Positions 1-8,641 of a stretch of DNA of 64,000 bases are shown here, piece after piece (positions within the stretch are counted from its first letter, which is position 1; each line of letters starts with the position of its first letter). Both the position numbers and the translations under genes were made by a program. The DNA is taken from assembly GCF_007489285.1 (NCBI RefSeq), contig NZ_VLIY01000003.1:1-64000 (forward strand). The letters are read 5' to 3'. This DNA comes from Skermania sp. ID1734 (lineage in GTDB: Bacteria; Actinomycetota; Actinomycetes; Mycobacteriales; Mycobacteriaceae). Below the pieces are notes generated by a model. That model worked only from the letters and a program-made list of their open reading frames with translations. It did not search any database and was not told the origin of the DNA.

Positions 1-248
1 ACCCCACCGAGCGGCTCAACCGAGAGATCCGCCGCCGCACCGACGTCGTGGGCATCTTCCCCAACCGAGATGCCATCGTCCGCCTCATCGGCGCCGTCCT
101 TGCCGAGCAGACCGACGAATGGGCCGAAGGACGCCGATACCTCGGACTCGAAGTCCTGGGCCGCTGCCGACTCACCCTGACCACCGACACCGACACCAGC
201 TCGCAGACGGAGGTGACCACTGATGCACTGATGCAACTACCCGCCTGA
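1..248 (+). CDS. IS256-family transposase, C-terminal end (partial)
   Basis: Only the last ~80 residues lie in the window; the reading frame is open to the left edge, entering as [20 protein letters not shown] and stopping with TGA at 246-248. The segment [18 protein letters not shown], then a charged [12 protein letters not shown], is the characteristic C-terminus of Mueller-type (IS256) DDE transposases. The three catalytic acidic residues lie outside the window, so intactness cannot be judged. The element ends just before the next gene, which it appears to have interrupted at its 5' end. Confidence 0.9.
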   Translation, partial: PTERLNREIRRRTDVVGIFPNRDAIVRLIGAVLAEQTDEWAEGRRYLGLEVLGRCRLTLTTDTDTSSQTEVTTDALMQLPA

Positions 249-300
249 TCACCAACGAAGGATCACAATTCAGTTACACCACTTCTAGGGGCTTGACCAG
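249..300 (+). mobile_element. Right end of the IS256-family element
   Basis: Non-coding tail after the transposase stop. It ends in gttacaccacttctaggg followed by gcttgacc; read backwards (GGTCAAGCCCC...GTGGTGTAAC) this resembles terminal inverted repeats of actinobacterial IS256 elements. The exact last base is inferred, because the left end and the target duplication are outside the window. The following codons CTT GAC CAG GCA ATG appear to belong to the interrupted gap gene rather than to the element. Confidence 0.6.
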
Positions 301-303
301 GCA

Positions 304-1737
304 ATGATCCCGATAATCGGCAGACTGCACCGCAGCAAGGGAGTGACGATCCTGCTGCACAGCCGGTCCTTGGTGAACAAGTCGGTGATCAGCATCCTGC
401 GCACGCATCGCTTCGCGCGCCAGATCGAGGGCGAGGAACTGTCTGTCACCGACACTTTTCCGTTCTTGACGGCGCTCGCCGATTTGGACCTGGGACCAGC
501 CAAGGTGGACCTCGGCCTGCTGCACCTGGCTTACGAGGCTGATGATCGCGGTCTGTCGATTCCCGAGTTCACCGCCCACGCACTGACCGAGATCACCGGC
601 GAGAACAAAATCGAACCAAAGGGCCCGCGTGACGTGGTTCTGTACGGCTTCGGCCGCATCGGCCGGCTGGTGACGCGGCTGCTAATCGAGAAGGCCGGCT
701 CCGGAAACGGCCTACGGCTACGAGCGGTCGTCGTGCGACGCAGCGGCGAGGGCGACCTGGCCAAGCGGGCGTCGCTGTTGCGCCGAGACTCGGTACACGG
801 TCACTTCGACGGCACCATCCTCGTCGACGAGGCGAACAGCATGATCGTCGCCAACGGTAACGCCATCCGATTCATCTACAGCGACGACCCGACGACCGTC
901 GACTACACCGCCTACGGCATCAACGACGCCATATTGATCGACAACACCGGCAAGTGGCGTGATCGGTCCGGGCTGTCAGCGCACCTTCGGCCGGGCATCG
1001 ACAAGGTTGTCCTCACCGCTCCCGGCAAGGGTGACCTGCCCAACATTGTGCATGGGGTCAACCATCGCAGCATCGACCCGGCCGAGCGGATCCTCTCGTG
1101 TGCGTCGTGTACTACGAATGCAATCGTGCCGCCGCTGAAAGCCATGGACGACGAGTTCGGCATCGTCCGTGGGCATGTCGAGACGGTGCACTCGTTCACC
1201 AACGACCAGAATCTGCTCGACAACTTCCACCGCGCCGACCGGCGCGGTCGATCGGCCCCGTTCAACATGGTCATCACCGAGACCGGCGCGGCGTCTGCGG
1301 TGGCCAAGGCGCTTCCCGAGCTGAAGGCCAAGATCACCGGCAATTCGGTCCGGGTGCCCACCCCAGATGTGTCGATCGCCATTCTGAATCTTCAACTCCG
1401 ACGCGAAGCTACGCGCGAGGAGGTGCTGAACCACTTGCGCTCGGTGTCCCTCGCCGGCCCATTGAGCCGCAACCTCGACTACACCGCCGCGACCGATGCC
1501 GTGTCGAGCGACTTCATCGGGTCCCGGGCGGCCTCGGTCGTCGACGCCAACTCCGCGATCGTCGACGGCGACACGGCGATCCTTTATCTCTGGTACGACA
1601 ACGAGTTTGGCTACTCGTGCCAGGTCGTTCGGACGGTGCAGTTCATTTCGGGAATCGAGTATCCGACCTATCCGAGGGTCGATTCGAGCTCCGATACCTC
1701 GATGCCGGCACCACTGAAGGCGGCCGCGCTGGGCTAA
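304..1737 (+). CDS. gap: Glyceraldehyde-3-phosphate dehydrogenase, GapB-type with N-terminal extension
   Basis: Interconverts glyceraldehyde-3-phosphate and 1,3-bisphosphoglycerate in the cytoplasm. The 477-residue protein carries ~105 residues ahead of the Rossmann fold, as in the ~480-residue GapB of Corynebacterium glutamicum, a form linked there to gluconeogenesis with NADP(H). The nucleotide-binding motif LYGFGRIGRL, the catalytic Cys in CASCTTN and the C-terminal WYDNEFGYSCQVVR are present. ATG at 304 is the first start after an in-frame TAG at 286-288. That stop lies in the IS end, so native N-terminal residues (at least LDQA in frame) have probably been lost and the native promoter displaced. 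Translation would depend on the weak taggggc at ~287. Expression is uncertain although the catalytic domain is intact. Confidence 0.88.
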   Translation: MIPIIGRLHRSKGVTILLHSRSLVNKSVISILRTHRFARQIEGEELSVTDTFPFLTALADLDLGPAKVDLGLLHLAYEADDRGLSIPEFTAHALTEITGENKIEPKGPRDVVLYGFGRIGRLVTRLLIEKAGSGNGLRLRAVVVRRSGEGDLAKRASLLRRDSVHGHFDGTILVDEANSMIVANGNAIRFIYSDDPTTVDYTAYGINDAILIDNTGKWRDRSGLSAHLRPGIDKVVLTAPGKGDLPNIVHGVNHRSIDPAERILSCASCTTNAIVPPLKAMDDEFGIVRGHVETVHSFTNDQNLLDNFHRADRRGRSAPFNMVITETGAASAVAKALPELKAKITGNSVRVPTPDVSIAILNLQLRREATREEVLNHLRSVSLAGPLSRNLDYTAATDAVSSDFIGSRAASVVDANSAIVDGDTAILYLWYDNEFGYSCQVVRTVQFISGIEYPTYPRVDSSSDTSMPAPLKAAALG

Positions 1738-1807
1738 CGCTTCGTACCGAAGCCGACAGCCGCAACCTGACCACCGCCGCAGAGCCCACCGACCACCGCT
1801 CGGTACG

Positions 1808-3298
1808 GTGAGACGAGTGGAATGGTTGACCGCTCCGACATCGAGTTCCCGACTGCGCGACACGCGCGAACGGTTCCGCAAGCATCGACAAAGCCACCTG
1901 GTGCACGCCCGACCGGCGCTGCGCTCGTTGCGTCGGCGGCAGGCTGCAGCATCGACAGACCCGGAACCGCAGCTTCCCGACGACGCCACGGTGAACCTGG
2001 TCCTGGACCTGGCGCTGCGCATCGGCGAAATTCAGATGTACAGCGGCGCCGGCGCGTCCGACGTCACGGCGACGATCCTTGCCGTAACCCGTGCGCTCGG
2101 TCTCACCACCTGCCAGGTCGACGTGATCCTCACCTCGATCACGGTTACCTGTCATCGCGGTTCGATGATGGCGCCGGTGACGACAGTTCGGGTGGTCCGC
2201 TCACGCAGCAATGACTACAGCCGGCTGACCGAAACCGAAAACCTGGTCAACGAGATCGTCTGCGGACGCATCGATGCCAGGGCTGCGCAGGAAGAGGTCC
2301 GTCGGATCTCGCGAGCGCCGCATCCGTACCCGAAGTGGGTGGCCGTCGCCGCGTGGGGTGGGATGGCCGGATTCATCACCGTCATTCTCGGCGGCGGAAT
2401 CGACATCGCACTCTCGGCCGTGGCCATCACCATTGTGGTCGACCGGATGGTCTGGCTGCTGAGCAAAGTCGCACTCCCACAATTCTTTCAGCAGGTCGCG
2501 GGTGGGGCGGTCGCAACCTTTGCGGCAACCGCGATAGCCAGCACCGGCATCATGAGCCGCGCGCAGCCCACCCTGCTCGTCGCCGCGGCGTTGACGGTTC
2601 TGTTGTCCGGGCTGGCGACGGTCTCGGCGGTACAGGACGCCATCACCGGATACAACGTGACCGCTGCGGGTCGGACCATGGAAATCGTCATGATGAGCGT
2701 CGGTCTTATCACCGGCGTGCTGATCGCCCTGAAAATTAGTCTCGCACTGGGATTTCCACGAGCGCCGCTGCCTGAGATAACGGTGACGACGGGGCAGCAA
2801 CTCCCATTGATGATGTTCGGCAGCGTCGGCGCCGCGGGGTGCTTCGCGCTCGCCTCGTATTCGCGAGGACGGGCCGCGGCCGTCGCGGCGATTGCCGGTG
2901 GGCTCGGTGGAACAGTTTATGGCGCACTGGCTCTGACCGAATTGGGCGCGGTCGGGTCGGCCGCGGTGGCCGCGCTCCTCGTCGGTATCGCCGGTGGCCT
3001 GATCTCTCGGCGCCTTCGGATCACTCCACTGGTCACCGCTGTTTCCGGAATCACGCCGATGGTCCCGGGTCTATTGACGTACCGCGGAATGTACGAACTC
3101 GGCGTGGAGCCAGGCGGCAACGCGGCGACGCTGGTCACCGCGGCGGGCATCAGCATCGCCCTCGCGGCGGGTGTCGTGTTGGGTGAGTATTTGGCGCAGC
3201 CGTTCCGCATCGGCCTGCGCGGGTTGGAACGCAAGTTGGCCGGCCCGCGGATGGCGGGGCCGCTGCGCCCGGAACCCGCCACCGAGAACGAAAGCTAG
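1808..3298 (+). CDS. ThrE-family threonine/serine exporter-like membrane protein
   Basis: A 496-residue inner-membrane protein. Residues ~60-170 form the soluble N-terminal ThrE domain (LDLALRIGEIQMYSGAGASD, then VDVILTSITVTCHRG). From ~175 onward there are about ten hydrophobic segments in two blocks, split by TAAGRTMEIVMMSVG, matching the ThrE plus ThrE_2 arrangement. The family exports threonine and serine in Corynebacterium; Rv3737 is the M. tuberculosis relative. The start is GTG at 1808. The first ~55 residues are basic and poorly conserved, so a later start such as the GTG at 1817 is possible. It is transcribed alone and converges on dhaK across a repeat. Confidence 0.85.
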   Translation: MRRVEWLTAPTSSSRLRDTRERFRKHRQSHLVHARPALRSLRRRQAAASTDPEPQLPDDATVNLVLDLALRIGEIQMYSGAGASDVTATILAVTRALGLTTCQVDVILTSITVTCHRGSMMAPVTTVRVVRSRSNDYSRLTETENLVNEIVCGRIDARAAQEEVRRISRAPHPYPKWVAVAAWGGMAGFITVILGGGIDIALSAVAITIVVDRMVWLLSKVALPQFFQQVAGGAVATFAATAIASTGIMSRAQPTLLVAAALTVLLSGLATVSAVQDAITGYNVTAAGRTMEIVMMSVGLITGVLIALKISLALGFPRAPLPEITVTTGQQLPLMMFGSVGAAGCFALASYSRGRAAAVAAIAGGLGGTVYGALALTELGAVGSAAVAALLVGIAGGLISRRLRITPLVTAVSGITPMVPGLLTYRGMYELGVEPGGNAATLVTAAGISIALAAGVVLGEYLAQPFRIGLRGLERKLAGPRMAGPLRPEPATENES

Positions 3299-3306
3299 GT
3301 TGCGCC

Positions 3307-3375
3307 GACTGTCGGTTCTGGCCTTCGTTCCGCTCCTTGCGCGTTCCGCGCTGCGATGCTCGCTCGGCCGTCACC
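3307..3375. repeat. REP-like intergenic repeat, copy A
   Basis: A 69-base segment between the convergent thrE and dihydroxyacetone kinase genes. Its reverse complement is ~90% identical to 63289-63356, with about five substitutions and one indel. The shared core reads gagcatcgcagcgcggaac then gcgc, and contains a small perfect hairpin GCGCG-GAA-CGCGC. In both copies the repeat begins with GGTGACGGCCG, where TGA is the stop codon of the adjacent gene. The position suggests a bidirectional terminator-like or REP-type mobile repeat. Confidence 0.75.
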
Positions 3376-5026
3376 TTTGCGCCGCCGCGGCATAGAACCA
3401 CGCCACCACCAGTGCCCCCGGGTCGATGACGCCGCGGCCGGCTTCGCCGACGTAGCTCGCGCGCCCTTTGTGGGCGACCAACTGGCGCGTCGACTCGGCG
3501 CCAGCCTCGGCCGCGGCAGCCACGTCCGCCAACCCGTCGCCGGCCCGCAACGCTTCGTTCGCGGGATGCAGCGCATCGACAACTGTGTTGTCGCCCACCC
3601 GCGCCCCACCGAGCGCGACGATCTCGGAAAGGGCCTGGCTCGTTCCGGTTGCCAACGCCGTAGCGAAATCCTCCGCTGCGGCAAAGGATTTTGCGAAGGC
3701 ACGAAACATTGTTCCGAACACGGCTCCCGAAGTGCCGCCCGCTCGAACGAAATACGACCGCGACAGTGCGTCGAGCACCTCGTGATCGGGACCGCGCATC
3801 GGCATCGTGAAATGGCTCAGCGCGGCCATCATGTTCGCGCCGAAGTCGCCATCGCCGGCCTGGCGGTCCAGCGCGGCGAGCTCATCGACATTGCCTTGGA
3901 CTCGGGACACGAATGCGCTCAGCCAGCCGCATTCGGTCCCCGAATCGGCGGCGTCATCCGGTGGCGCAAACGACGTGTCGATCAACGCGGCCGGCTCGGC
4001 GCTGGTTAGTCGCGGCCAGGCCGGTGCGTCGGTCGGCGCGTCCCACAGGCGCACCATTTCCGCGTCCGATCGGACGAGCGTGACCGATGCCCCACGCATG
4101 TCCAGCGCGGTCACCATGGTGCCGACCAGCGTGCGCACCACGCGCAGTCCCCGGTTGCGACAACCCGCGAGCACGTTGCCGAACAGGAGGTTGAGCTCCA
4201 GCGAGTGGGTCGCGCCGAGACCGTTGACCACGGCGATCACCTCGTCACCGGGCGTGAGGCCGAGGGAGCCGGTGATGCGCTCGAGGAGGGTCCCGACGAT
4301 CTGGTCAGCGGTGGCGATGGGCAATCGACTGGTCCCGCGTTCGCCGTGAATGCCGATGCCGAGTTCCATCTCGTCGTCGCCGAGGTCGAAGGACGGCACC
4401 GTCGACCCGGGCACGGCGCAGGGCGCCAACGCCACCGACATGCTGCGGGCATTTGCGGCCACCCGGCGGCCCAGCGCGCACACGTCGGCGAGCGATGCGC
4501 CGTCCACAGCCGCTGCACCGCAGATCTTTTCGACGACAATGGTGGCCGCGGTTCCCCGACGACCGGGGGCATCGGAGTCCGATTCTGTGGCCACGTCATC
4601 ATCGACGAGGACAACGTCGGTGTCGATGCCGTCGTCAGCGACGATGCTGCGCGCGATCCGGAAATTCATGACATCGCCGGTGTAGTTCTTGACGATGTGC
4701 AAAACGCCCGCGCCCGCGTCGATGTGCCTGGTCGCGGCGGCGATCTGCAACGCGTTAGGGGAGGTGAAGATCAGGCCGGGACAGGCCGCGTCGAGCATGC
4801 CGGCGCCGATCAGCCCCGCATGCATCGGCTCATGGCCCGACCCGCCACCGGAAACAATCGCCACCTGACCGGCGGTTTTTGGGGTGGCGCGCGCGAGGAA
4901 CCCAGGGTCGCGATGCCAGGTGATCCCCGGATGCGCCGCGACGAATCCGCGCAGGGAATCGGCGAGGAACTCCTCGGCCGCGTTCATGAAGTATGAGTTG
5001 CGCACCGCCCAACCGTAAGCATTCAT
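3371..5026 (-). CDS. Dihydroxyacetone kinase, fused DhaK-DhaL (ATP-dependent)
   Basis: Phosphorylates dihydroxyacetone, feeding glycerol and triose metabolism. Of 551 residues, ~15-335 are DhaK: the GGGSGHEP motif at 60-67 and GIGIHGE with the substrate-linking His227. Residues ~360-551 are DhaL, with [13 protein letters not shown] giving the nucleotide-Mg Asp387, Asp392 and Asp394. The single-chain form implies ATP rather than PTS phosphate, and no DhaM or PTS gene is nearby. The start is uncertain: ATG 5026 leaves only 15 bases to the divergent hydrolase gene, and GTG 5005 or ATG 4987 fit the usual N-terminus (xSYFMNxxEEF) better. None has a good Shine-Dalgarno. Confidence 0.9.
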   Translation of the reverse strand: MNAYGWAVRNSYFMNAAEEFLADSLRGFVAAHPGITWHRDPGFLARATPKTAGQVAIVSGGGSGHEPMHAGLIGAGMLDAACPGLIFTSPNALQIAAATRHIDAGAGVLHIVKNYTGDVMNFRIARSIVADDGIDTDVVLVDDDVATESDSDAPGRRGTAATIVVEKICGAAAVDGASLADVCALGRRVAANARSMSVALAPCAVPGSTVPSFDLGDDEMELGIGIHGERGTSRLPIATADQIVGTLLERITGSLGLTPGDEVIAVVNGLGATHSLELNLLFGNVLAGCRNRGLRVVRTLVGTMVTALDMRGASVTLVRSDAEMVRLWDAPTDAPAWPRLTSAEPAALIDTSFAPPDDAADSGTECGWLSAFVSRVQGNVDELAALDRQAGDGDFGANMMAALSHFTMPMRGPDHEVLDALSRSYFVRAGGTSGAVFGTMFRAFAKSFAAAEDFATALATGTSQALSEIVALGGARVGDNTVVDALHPANEALRAGDGLADVAAAAEAGAESTRQLVAHKGRASYVGEAGRGVIDPGALVVAWFYAAAAQR

Positions 5027-5041
5027 GGCTAGCTTGAGAGG

Positions 5042-5947
5042 ATGTTCGCCGACCTGAGCCGCGCCACCTCCTTCCTGCGCCCGGTCGGTCCACCCGACCG
5101 CACCGCCGGTGCGCCGCCACTGCCACCACCGCGGACGCTCGCACTCGAATCAGGGGAGACGACGGTCCGCTTCGTCCCAGGCAAGGTGCCGGTCCTGCTG
5201 CTGCACGGCTGGGCACTGACTGCCGATGTCAACTTTTGCCACGTCATCAACGAGATCGCCGCTCGGCACGGCGTGCTCGCCGCCGACGTCCGCGGACACG
5301 GGCGTGGAATTGCGTTGCGTAACAAGCGGTTCGCCCTTGCGGACTGCGCCGACGACGCGGCGGCCATCCTGGACAGCCTTGGTATCGATCGGGTCGTCGT
5401 CTGTGGCTATTCGCTCGGTGGGCCCATCGGTCTCGAATTCGCACGGCGATACCCGTCGCGCGTCGCGGGGCTTGTCTTCGAAGCAACGGCGTTGGCGTTC
5501 GACAGCCCAACGGACAAAATCGCGCGGCCCATCTATCGGCTGTTACGACCGCTGGCCAAACGGCACCGCCGAGTCGGACGCACGTTGCCGCTGCGCTACT
5601 TCAACCATGCGCGACGGAAGAATCCGAACACTGCGGCGCTCTGGCCGTGGCTGCGCGGAGAACTGGTGCAATGCGATCCGGTCACCATTCTCGACGTCAT
5701 CCTGGCCGAGTACGACTTCGACTTCCGTCCGCACGTCGAGGAGATCAACTCGATTCCCGCGGCGGTGGTGATCACGGCTCGCGACCGGGCGGTTCCGTCG
5801 CCCGATCAACGCGAACTGGCGACACGACTCAACGCAAAGGCCATCGAAATCGACCGCGACCACGACGTGTTCCTGACCGATCCCGCGGTTTTCCGGGCTG
5901 CCACGCTCACGGCCATTGACCACGTATTGAGCGTGTCGACCCGGTGA
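5042..5947 (+). CDS. Alpha/beta-fold hydrolase
   Basis: A 301-residue serine hydrolase of the alpha/beta superfamily. The oxyanion-hole motif HGWALT is at ~58, the nucleophile elbow GYSLGG at ~123, an acid in ITARDRAVPSPDQ near 245 and the base in RDHDVFL near 277, so the triad looks complete. The substrate cannot be predicted; lipase/esterase or epoxide-hydrolase-like functions are all possible. It is divergent from the dihydroxyacetone kinase gene with starts only ~15 bases apart, so transcripts may be leaderless. A GC-rich hairpin follows the stop. Confidence 0.85.
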   Translation: MFADLSRATSFLRPVGPPDRTAGAPPLPPPRTLALESGETTVRFVPGKVPVLLLHGWALTADVNFCHVINEIAARHGVLAADVRGHGRGIALRNKRFALADCADDAAAILDSLGIDRVVVCGYSLGGPIGLEFARRYPSRVAGLVFEATALAFDSPTDKIARPIYRLLRPLAKRHRRVGRTLPLRYFNHARRKNPNTAALWPWLRGELVQCDPVTILDVILAEYDFDFRPHVEEINSIPAAVVITARDRAVPSPDQRELATRLNAKAIEIDRDHDVFLTDPAVFRAATLTAIDHVLSVSTR

Positions 5948-5954
5948 GTAGGGC

Positions 5955-5988
5955 GACCGGCGCCGCGGTCGGGGGCACGACGCCGGTC
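5955..5988 (+). terminator. Hairpin after the hydrolase gene
   Basis: Arms gaccggcg (5955-5962) and cgccggtc (5981-5988) are perfect inverted repeats around an 18-base loop, starting 8 bases after the stop codon. There is no T-run, as is common for mycobacterial terminators. Confidence 0.4.
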
Positions 5989-6248
5989 TCATATCGGTAT
6001 TCGCCGCGCAACCGCAACCGGATGGGTACGCCAGGCCACGAATTGTCTGTCGCACCCGTCACAGTGCACCTAGCTGTCTCGGCTAGGCACCGGTAACCAG
6101 TCCTGCACAGACGCATTGCCGCCGTGTTGCTCGGGTCACCTACGGGCCGCGGTGTGAGCTGTGGCAACGGTTTTCATGCGGTGCGCACAGAAATGAACAC
6201 CTGGACCCGAGGCCGATCACGGGTAGCCTGGAGAAGATTTGAAAGGCG
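5989..6248. other. Intergenic region before the 155-residue protein gene
   Basis: No gene is supported here. The only structure seen is a perfect 6-bp hairpin, cctagc/gctagg at 6069-6074 and 6082-6087 with a 7-base loop, which could be an operator or an RNA hairpin. The promoter for the downstream gene must lie here, but no convincing -35/-10 pair was identified. Confidence 0.5.
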
Positions 6249-6716
6249 GTGGCGGTGAACGCGCAAGGATCGACGGTTTTCCAAGTCGAGCGCGACGGGC
6301 TGGATTCGGCAGCGTTCCTGGTCGGCGTGCGTCGTGTCGTCGTCGACACGGCGAAGCTCGATTCGATGGTGTCCGCTGCGGTGGTCCGCCACATCGACTA
6401 CCTGCTCTCCGAACAGGGCGTGGGAATCAGCGACCCGCGAGTCGCCGATCGCGCTGAACAGGTGGAGGCCGGTCTGCGCAACGTCTTCGGCGTCGGCCGC
6501 GGCGCGCCGACCCCGAGCACCGCGCAGTTCAAGCAACTCATCGATCAGGCTCGTCCAGGTCCCGCCCCGGCAGCACCGAGCACCCCTGCGCGGCCCGTGC
6601 AAGCAGACCCGCGTGCAATTCGGTCGGTCCCGCCGAATCGGCCGACAGCCGACGAACAACAACCTCCAGCAGACAAGCGCAAGGGTGCTTTCAATCCGCT
6701 GCGCCGGCGTCGCTGA
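6249..6716 (+). CDS. Conserved hypothetical protein, 155 residues
   Basis: Not recognised. Residues ~1-90 look globular and begin with QGSTVFQVERDGLDSAAF, followed by a predicted helix ending in the acidic RVADRAEQVEAGL. Residues ~100-155 are proline/alanine-rich and end in the very basic NPLRRRR. No signal peptide or membrane segment is seen. The start is GTG at 6249 or 6255, preceded by gaaaggcg. It precedes cheB by ~150 bases on the same strand, so a link with the Che-like module is possible but not shown. Confidence 0.6.
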   Translation: MAVNAQGSTVFQVERDGLDSAAFLVGVRRVVVDTAKLDSMVSAAVVRHIDYLLSEQGVGISDPRVADRAEQVEAGLRNVFGVGRGAPTPSTAQFKQLIDQARPGPAPAAPSTPARPVQADPRAIRSVPPNRPTADEQQPPADKRKGAFNPLRRRR

Positions 6717-6810
6717 GTCGCAAATCACCACCGCTCGCACGTTCGAAAAGCCCGATCGAGGGTATCCGCGCGTGCATGCGCACCGGCCGGAACTTCATTG
6801 TTGCTCTGCT

Positions 6811-6835
6811 GTTTATCACCGCGACTAACGAGTAC
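6811..6835 (+). promoter_or_regulatory. Possible SigF-type promoter of the CheB/STAS/CheR operon
   Basis: GTTT (6811-6814), 15 bases, then GAGTAC (6830-6835). This approximates the mycobacterial SigF pattern GTTT-N15-17-GGGTAT with two mismatches in the -10. It lies 33 bases before the cheB start, followed by a strong ggagg-type ribosome site. STAS proteins often belong to general-stress regulons, which makes this plausible, but the match is imperfect. Confidence 0.3.
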
Positions 6836-6867
6836 CGTCGGAGGAGAAGCGGAGGTGACCAGCAACG

Positions 6868-7875
6868 ATGACGCTCGACACTAAGCGCGAAATCGTCGCG
6901 GTCGGAGCCTCGGCGGGGGGCGTTCAGGCGCTGATCTCGATGGCGGGAATGCTGCCGCGCGATTTTCCGGTAGCTGTAGTTGTTGTCCTTCATTTCTCGG
7001 GCGGCGCCAAGAGTGCGTTGGCTGGGATCCTGGATCGCGCCGGTGCCTTGCGCGCGCGTCCCGCCGAGAACGGCGAGCCGATAGAACCGGGCGTCATCTA
7101 CGTTGCTTCAACGGACCGGCATCTGATCATCGATGATCGCACCGCGTACTTGACCGATGGACCGACCGAGAGCGGTCACCGACCGTCGATCAATGCGCTG
7201 TTTCGATCGGTTGCGCTCGACTATGGTCCGGCCGCGATCGGGCTGCTGCTGTCCGGAGTGCTTGACGACGGCGTTGCCGGACTGGCGGCGATTCGGTCGC
7301 AAGGCGGGGTGACCGCAGTGCAGGATCCGGCCGACTGCATTTTTCCGGCGATGCCGACCAACGCGATTCACGCCGGCGTCGTCGATCATGTGATTCCGCT
7401 CCCCGAACTCGGCGCTGCGCTGAGCAAGCTGGCCGCGGAGCAGGTCGGCCAACGCCAAGCTCAGCCCGACGCCAACTTGGAACTGGAGAACAGAATCGCC
7501 CGCGGAGCGAAGTTTGCCGTCGATTTCGATGCCGACAAGGTCGGTCAGCCGGCCGGCTTCAGTTGTCCCGACTGCGGTGGAACATTGATGACGTTGAGCC
7601 GCGGTAGCTTTCGTTGTCGCATCGGGCATGGCTGGACAGCGGAGGCATTGCTGAAAGCACAGGACGTCGAGGTGGAAAGCGCGCTGTGGGTCGCGCTGCG
7701 CAGCCTCGACGAGAAGGCGAAGCTGTCGGAAACGCTGGCCGACCGCGCCGGCGCGGCGGGAGCATTGGGACAGCGGTATGCGGCGTCGGCGAAGGAGGCG
7801 CGTCACGCCGCGCAAGTCCTGCGCGACCACCTCTCGCAAGTGCACGAACGTCCACCCGAAGCGGTGTCTGAATGA
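6868..7875 (+). CDS. CheB-type protein-glutamate methylesterase with C-terminal zinc-ribbon-like region
   Basis: The catalytic CheB domain (residues ~7-190) has Ser15 in GASAGG, His42 in LHFSGG and Asp134 in LSGVLDDG, a complete triad. There is no N-terminal receiver domain. The C-terminal ~110 residues hold CPDCGG plus FRCRIGHGW, a candidate C2CH metal site, followed by a long helical tail. Such stand-alone CheB proteins accompany CheR-PAS proteins in non-motile actinobacteria, where they are not chemotaxis enzymes. Its stop overlaps the next gene's ATG by 4 bases, so the two are co-translated. Confidence 0.85.
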   Translation: MTLDTKREIVAVGASAGGVQALISMAGMLPRDFPVAVVVVLHFSGGAKSALAGILDRAGALRARPAENGEPIEPGVIYVASTDRHLIIDDRTAYLTDGPTESGHRPSINALFRSVALDYGPAAIGLLLSGVLDDGVAGLAAIRSQGGVTAVQDPADCIFPAMPTNAIHAGVVDHVIPLPELGAALSKLAAEQVGQRQAQPDANLELENRIARGAKFAVDFDADKVGQPAGFSCPDCGGTLMTLSRGSFRCRIGHGWTAEALLKAQDVEVESALWVALRSLDEKAKLSETLADRAGAAGALGQRYAASAKEARHAAQVLRDHLSQVHERPPEAVSE

Positions 7876-8624
7876 GCGGTTTAACGCCGAAGTTGCGATT
7901 CTGGCGCGAAGTCGTCGACGAATCGGTCGTGATTGTGCGGCCGGAGGGACGGCTCGATTCGCAAACCTATCTGCAACTGCGCGATTCCCTGTTGAAAGTC
8001 GGTGTCGACCAACCGCGTGCAGTGCTGGTCGAAGCGGATCGGCTCGACGTGCCCACTGGGTCGGCGTGGTCGGTGCTGACCAGCGCCCGCTGGCAGCTCG
8101 CGCAGTGGCCCGGGGTGCCGCTCGTCGTGTTCGCCTATGACACCGGAATCTTGGAAACATTGCAGCGCAATGGAATTTCTCGCTATGTGCCCTGCCGACC
8201 GACACTGACTACCGCGTTGCAGGCAATCGGGGATCCGGAGACGCGGCAGCGCGCCACCATGGCGTTGGAGCCCGTAGCGCAGAGCAGCGCCATTGCGCGA
8301 CGGTTCATGGCGGAGACGCTGACGAATTGGGGAATGACGTCCTACCTCGACATCGCTGCCGTCGTCGGCACGCACCTCGTCGAGGAAACGCTGGCCAAAT
8401 CTCTGGCACCTACGCTGCGGTTAGAGGCTGCGCGAGACCTGCTGTGGATTGCCGTGAGCGATCTGGATCCGACGTTGCCCACGCGGCACGAAACTCCGCA
8501 TGGTACTGATCAGGTCGCCGGCCACGGGCTGTTGGCGGCGCTGTGTCGCGGCTGGGGGGCGAGCCCGAACGCGCTGGGCGGCAAGGTGGTGTGGACGGTG
8601 CTCGGACCGGAAAACCGTCTGTAG
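7872..8624 (+). CDS. STAS-domain protein with C-terminal ATPase-like region
   Basis: A 250-residue protein. Residues ~1-110 look like a STAS (anti-sigma-factor antagonist) fold, ending in LVVFAYDTGILETLQRNGISRYV. Residues ~135-250 resemble an anti-sigma/serine-kinase HATPase_c fold (LRLEAARDLLWIAVSDL, then GGKVVWTVL), but a clean GHGLG-type ATP lid is not obvious. The ATG overlaps cheB (ATGA) and cheR follows 17 bases on. Partner-switching between CheB/CheR methylation input and a sigma factor is a reasonable inference, not shown by sequence. Confidence 0.65.
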   Translation: MSGLTPKLRFWREVVDESVVIVRPEGRLDSQTYLQLRDSLLKVGVDQPRAVLVEADRLDVPTGSAWSVLTSARWQLAQWPGVPLVVFAYDTGILETLQRNGISRYVPCRPTLTTALQAIGDPETRQRATMALEPVAQSSAIARRFMAETLTNWGMTSYLDIAAVVGTHLVEETLAKSLAPTLRLEAARDLLWIAVSDLDPTLPTRHETPHGTDQVAGHGLLAALCRGWGASPNALGGKVVWTVLGPENRL

Positions 8625-8641
8625 CGAGTATCGTCCGGCAT

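Noticed and set aside
8543-8641. Longer CheR start at 8543
   Set aside because: The extra residues overlap the STAS gene out of frame and do not resemble a CheR N-terminus; GTG 8642 starts directly before the domain.
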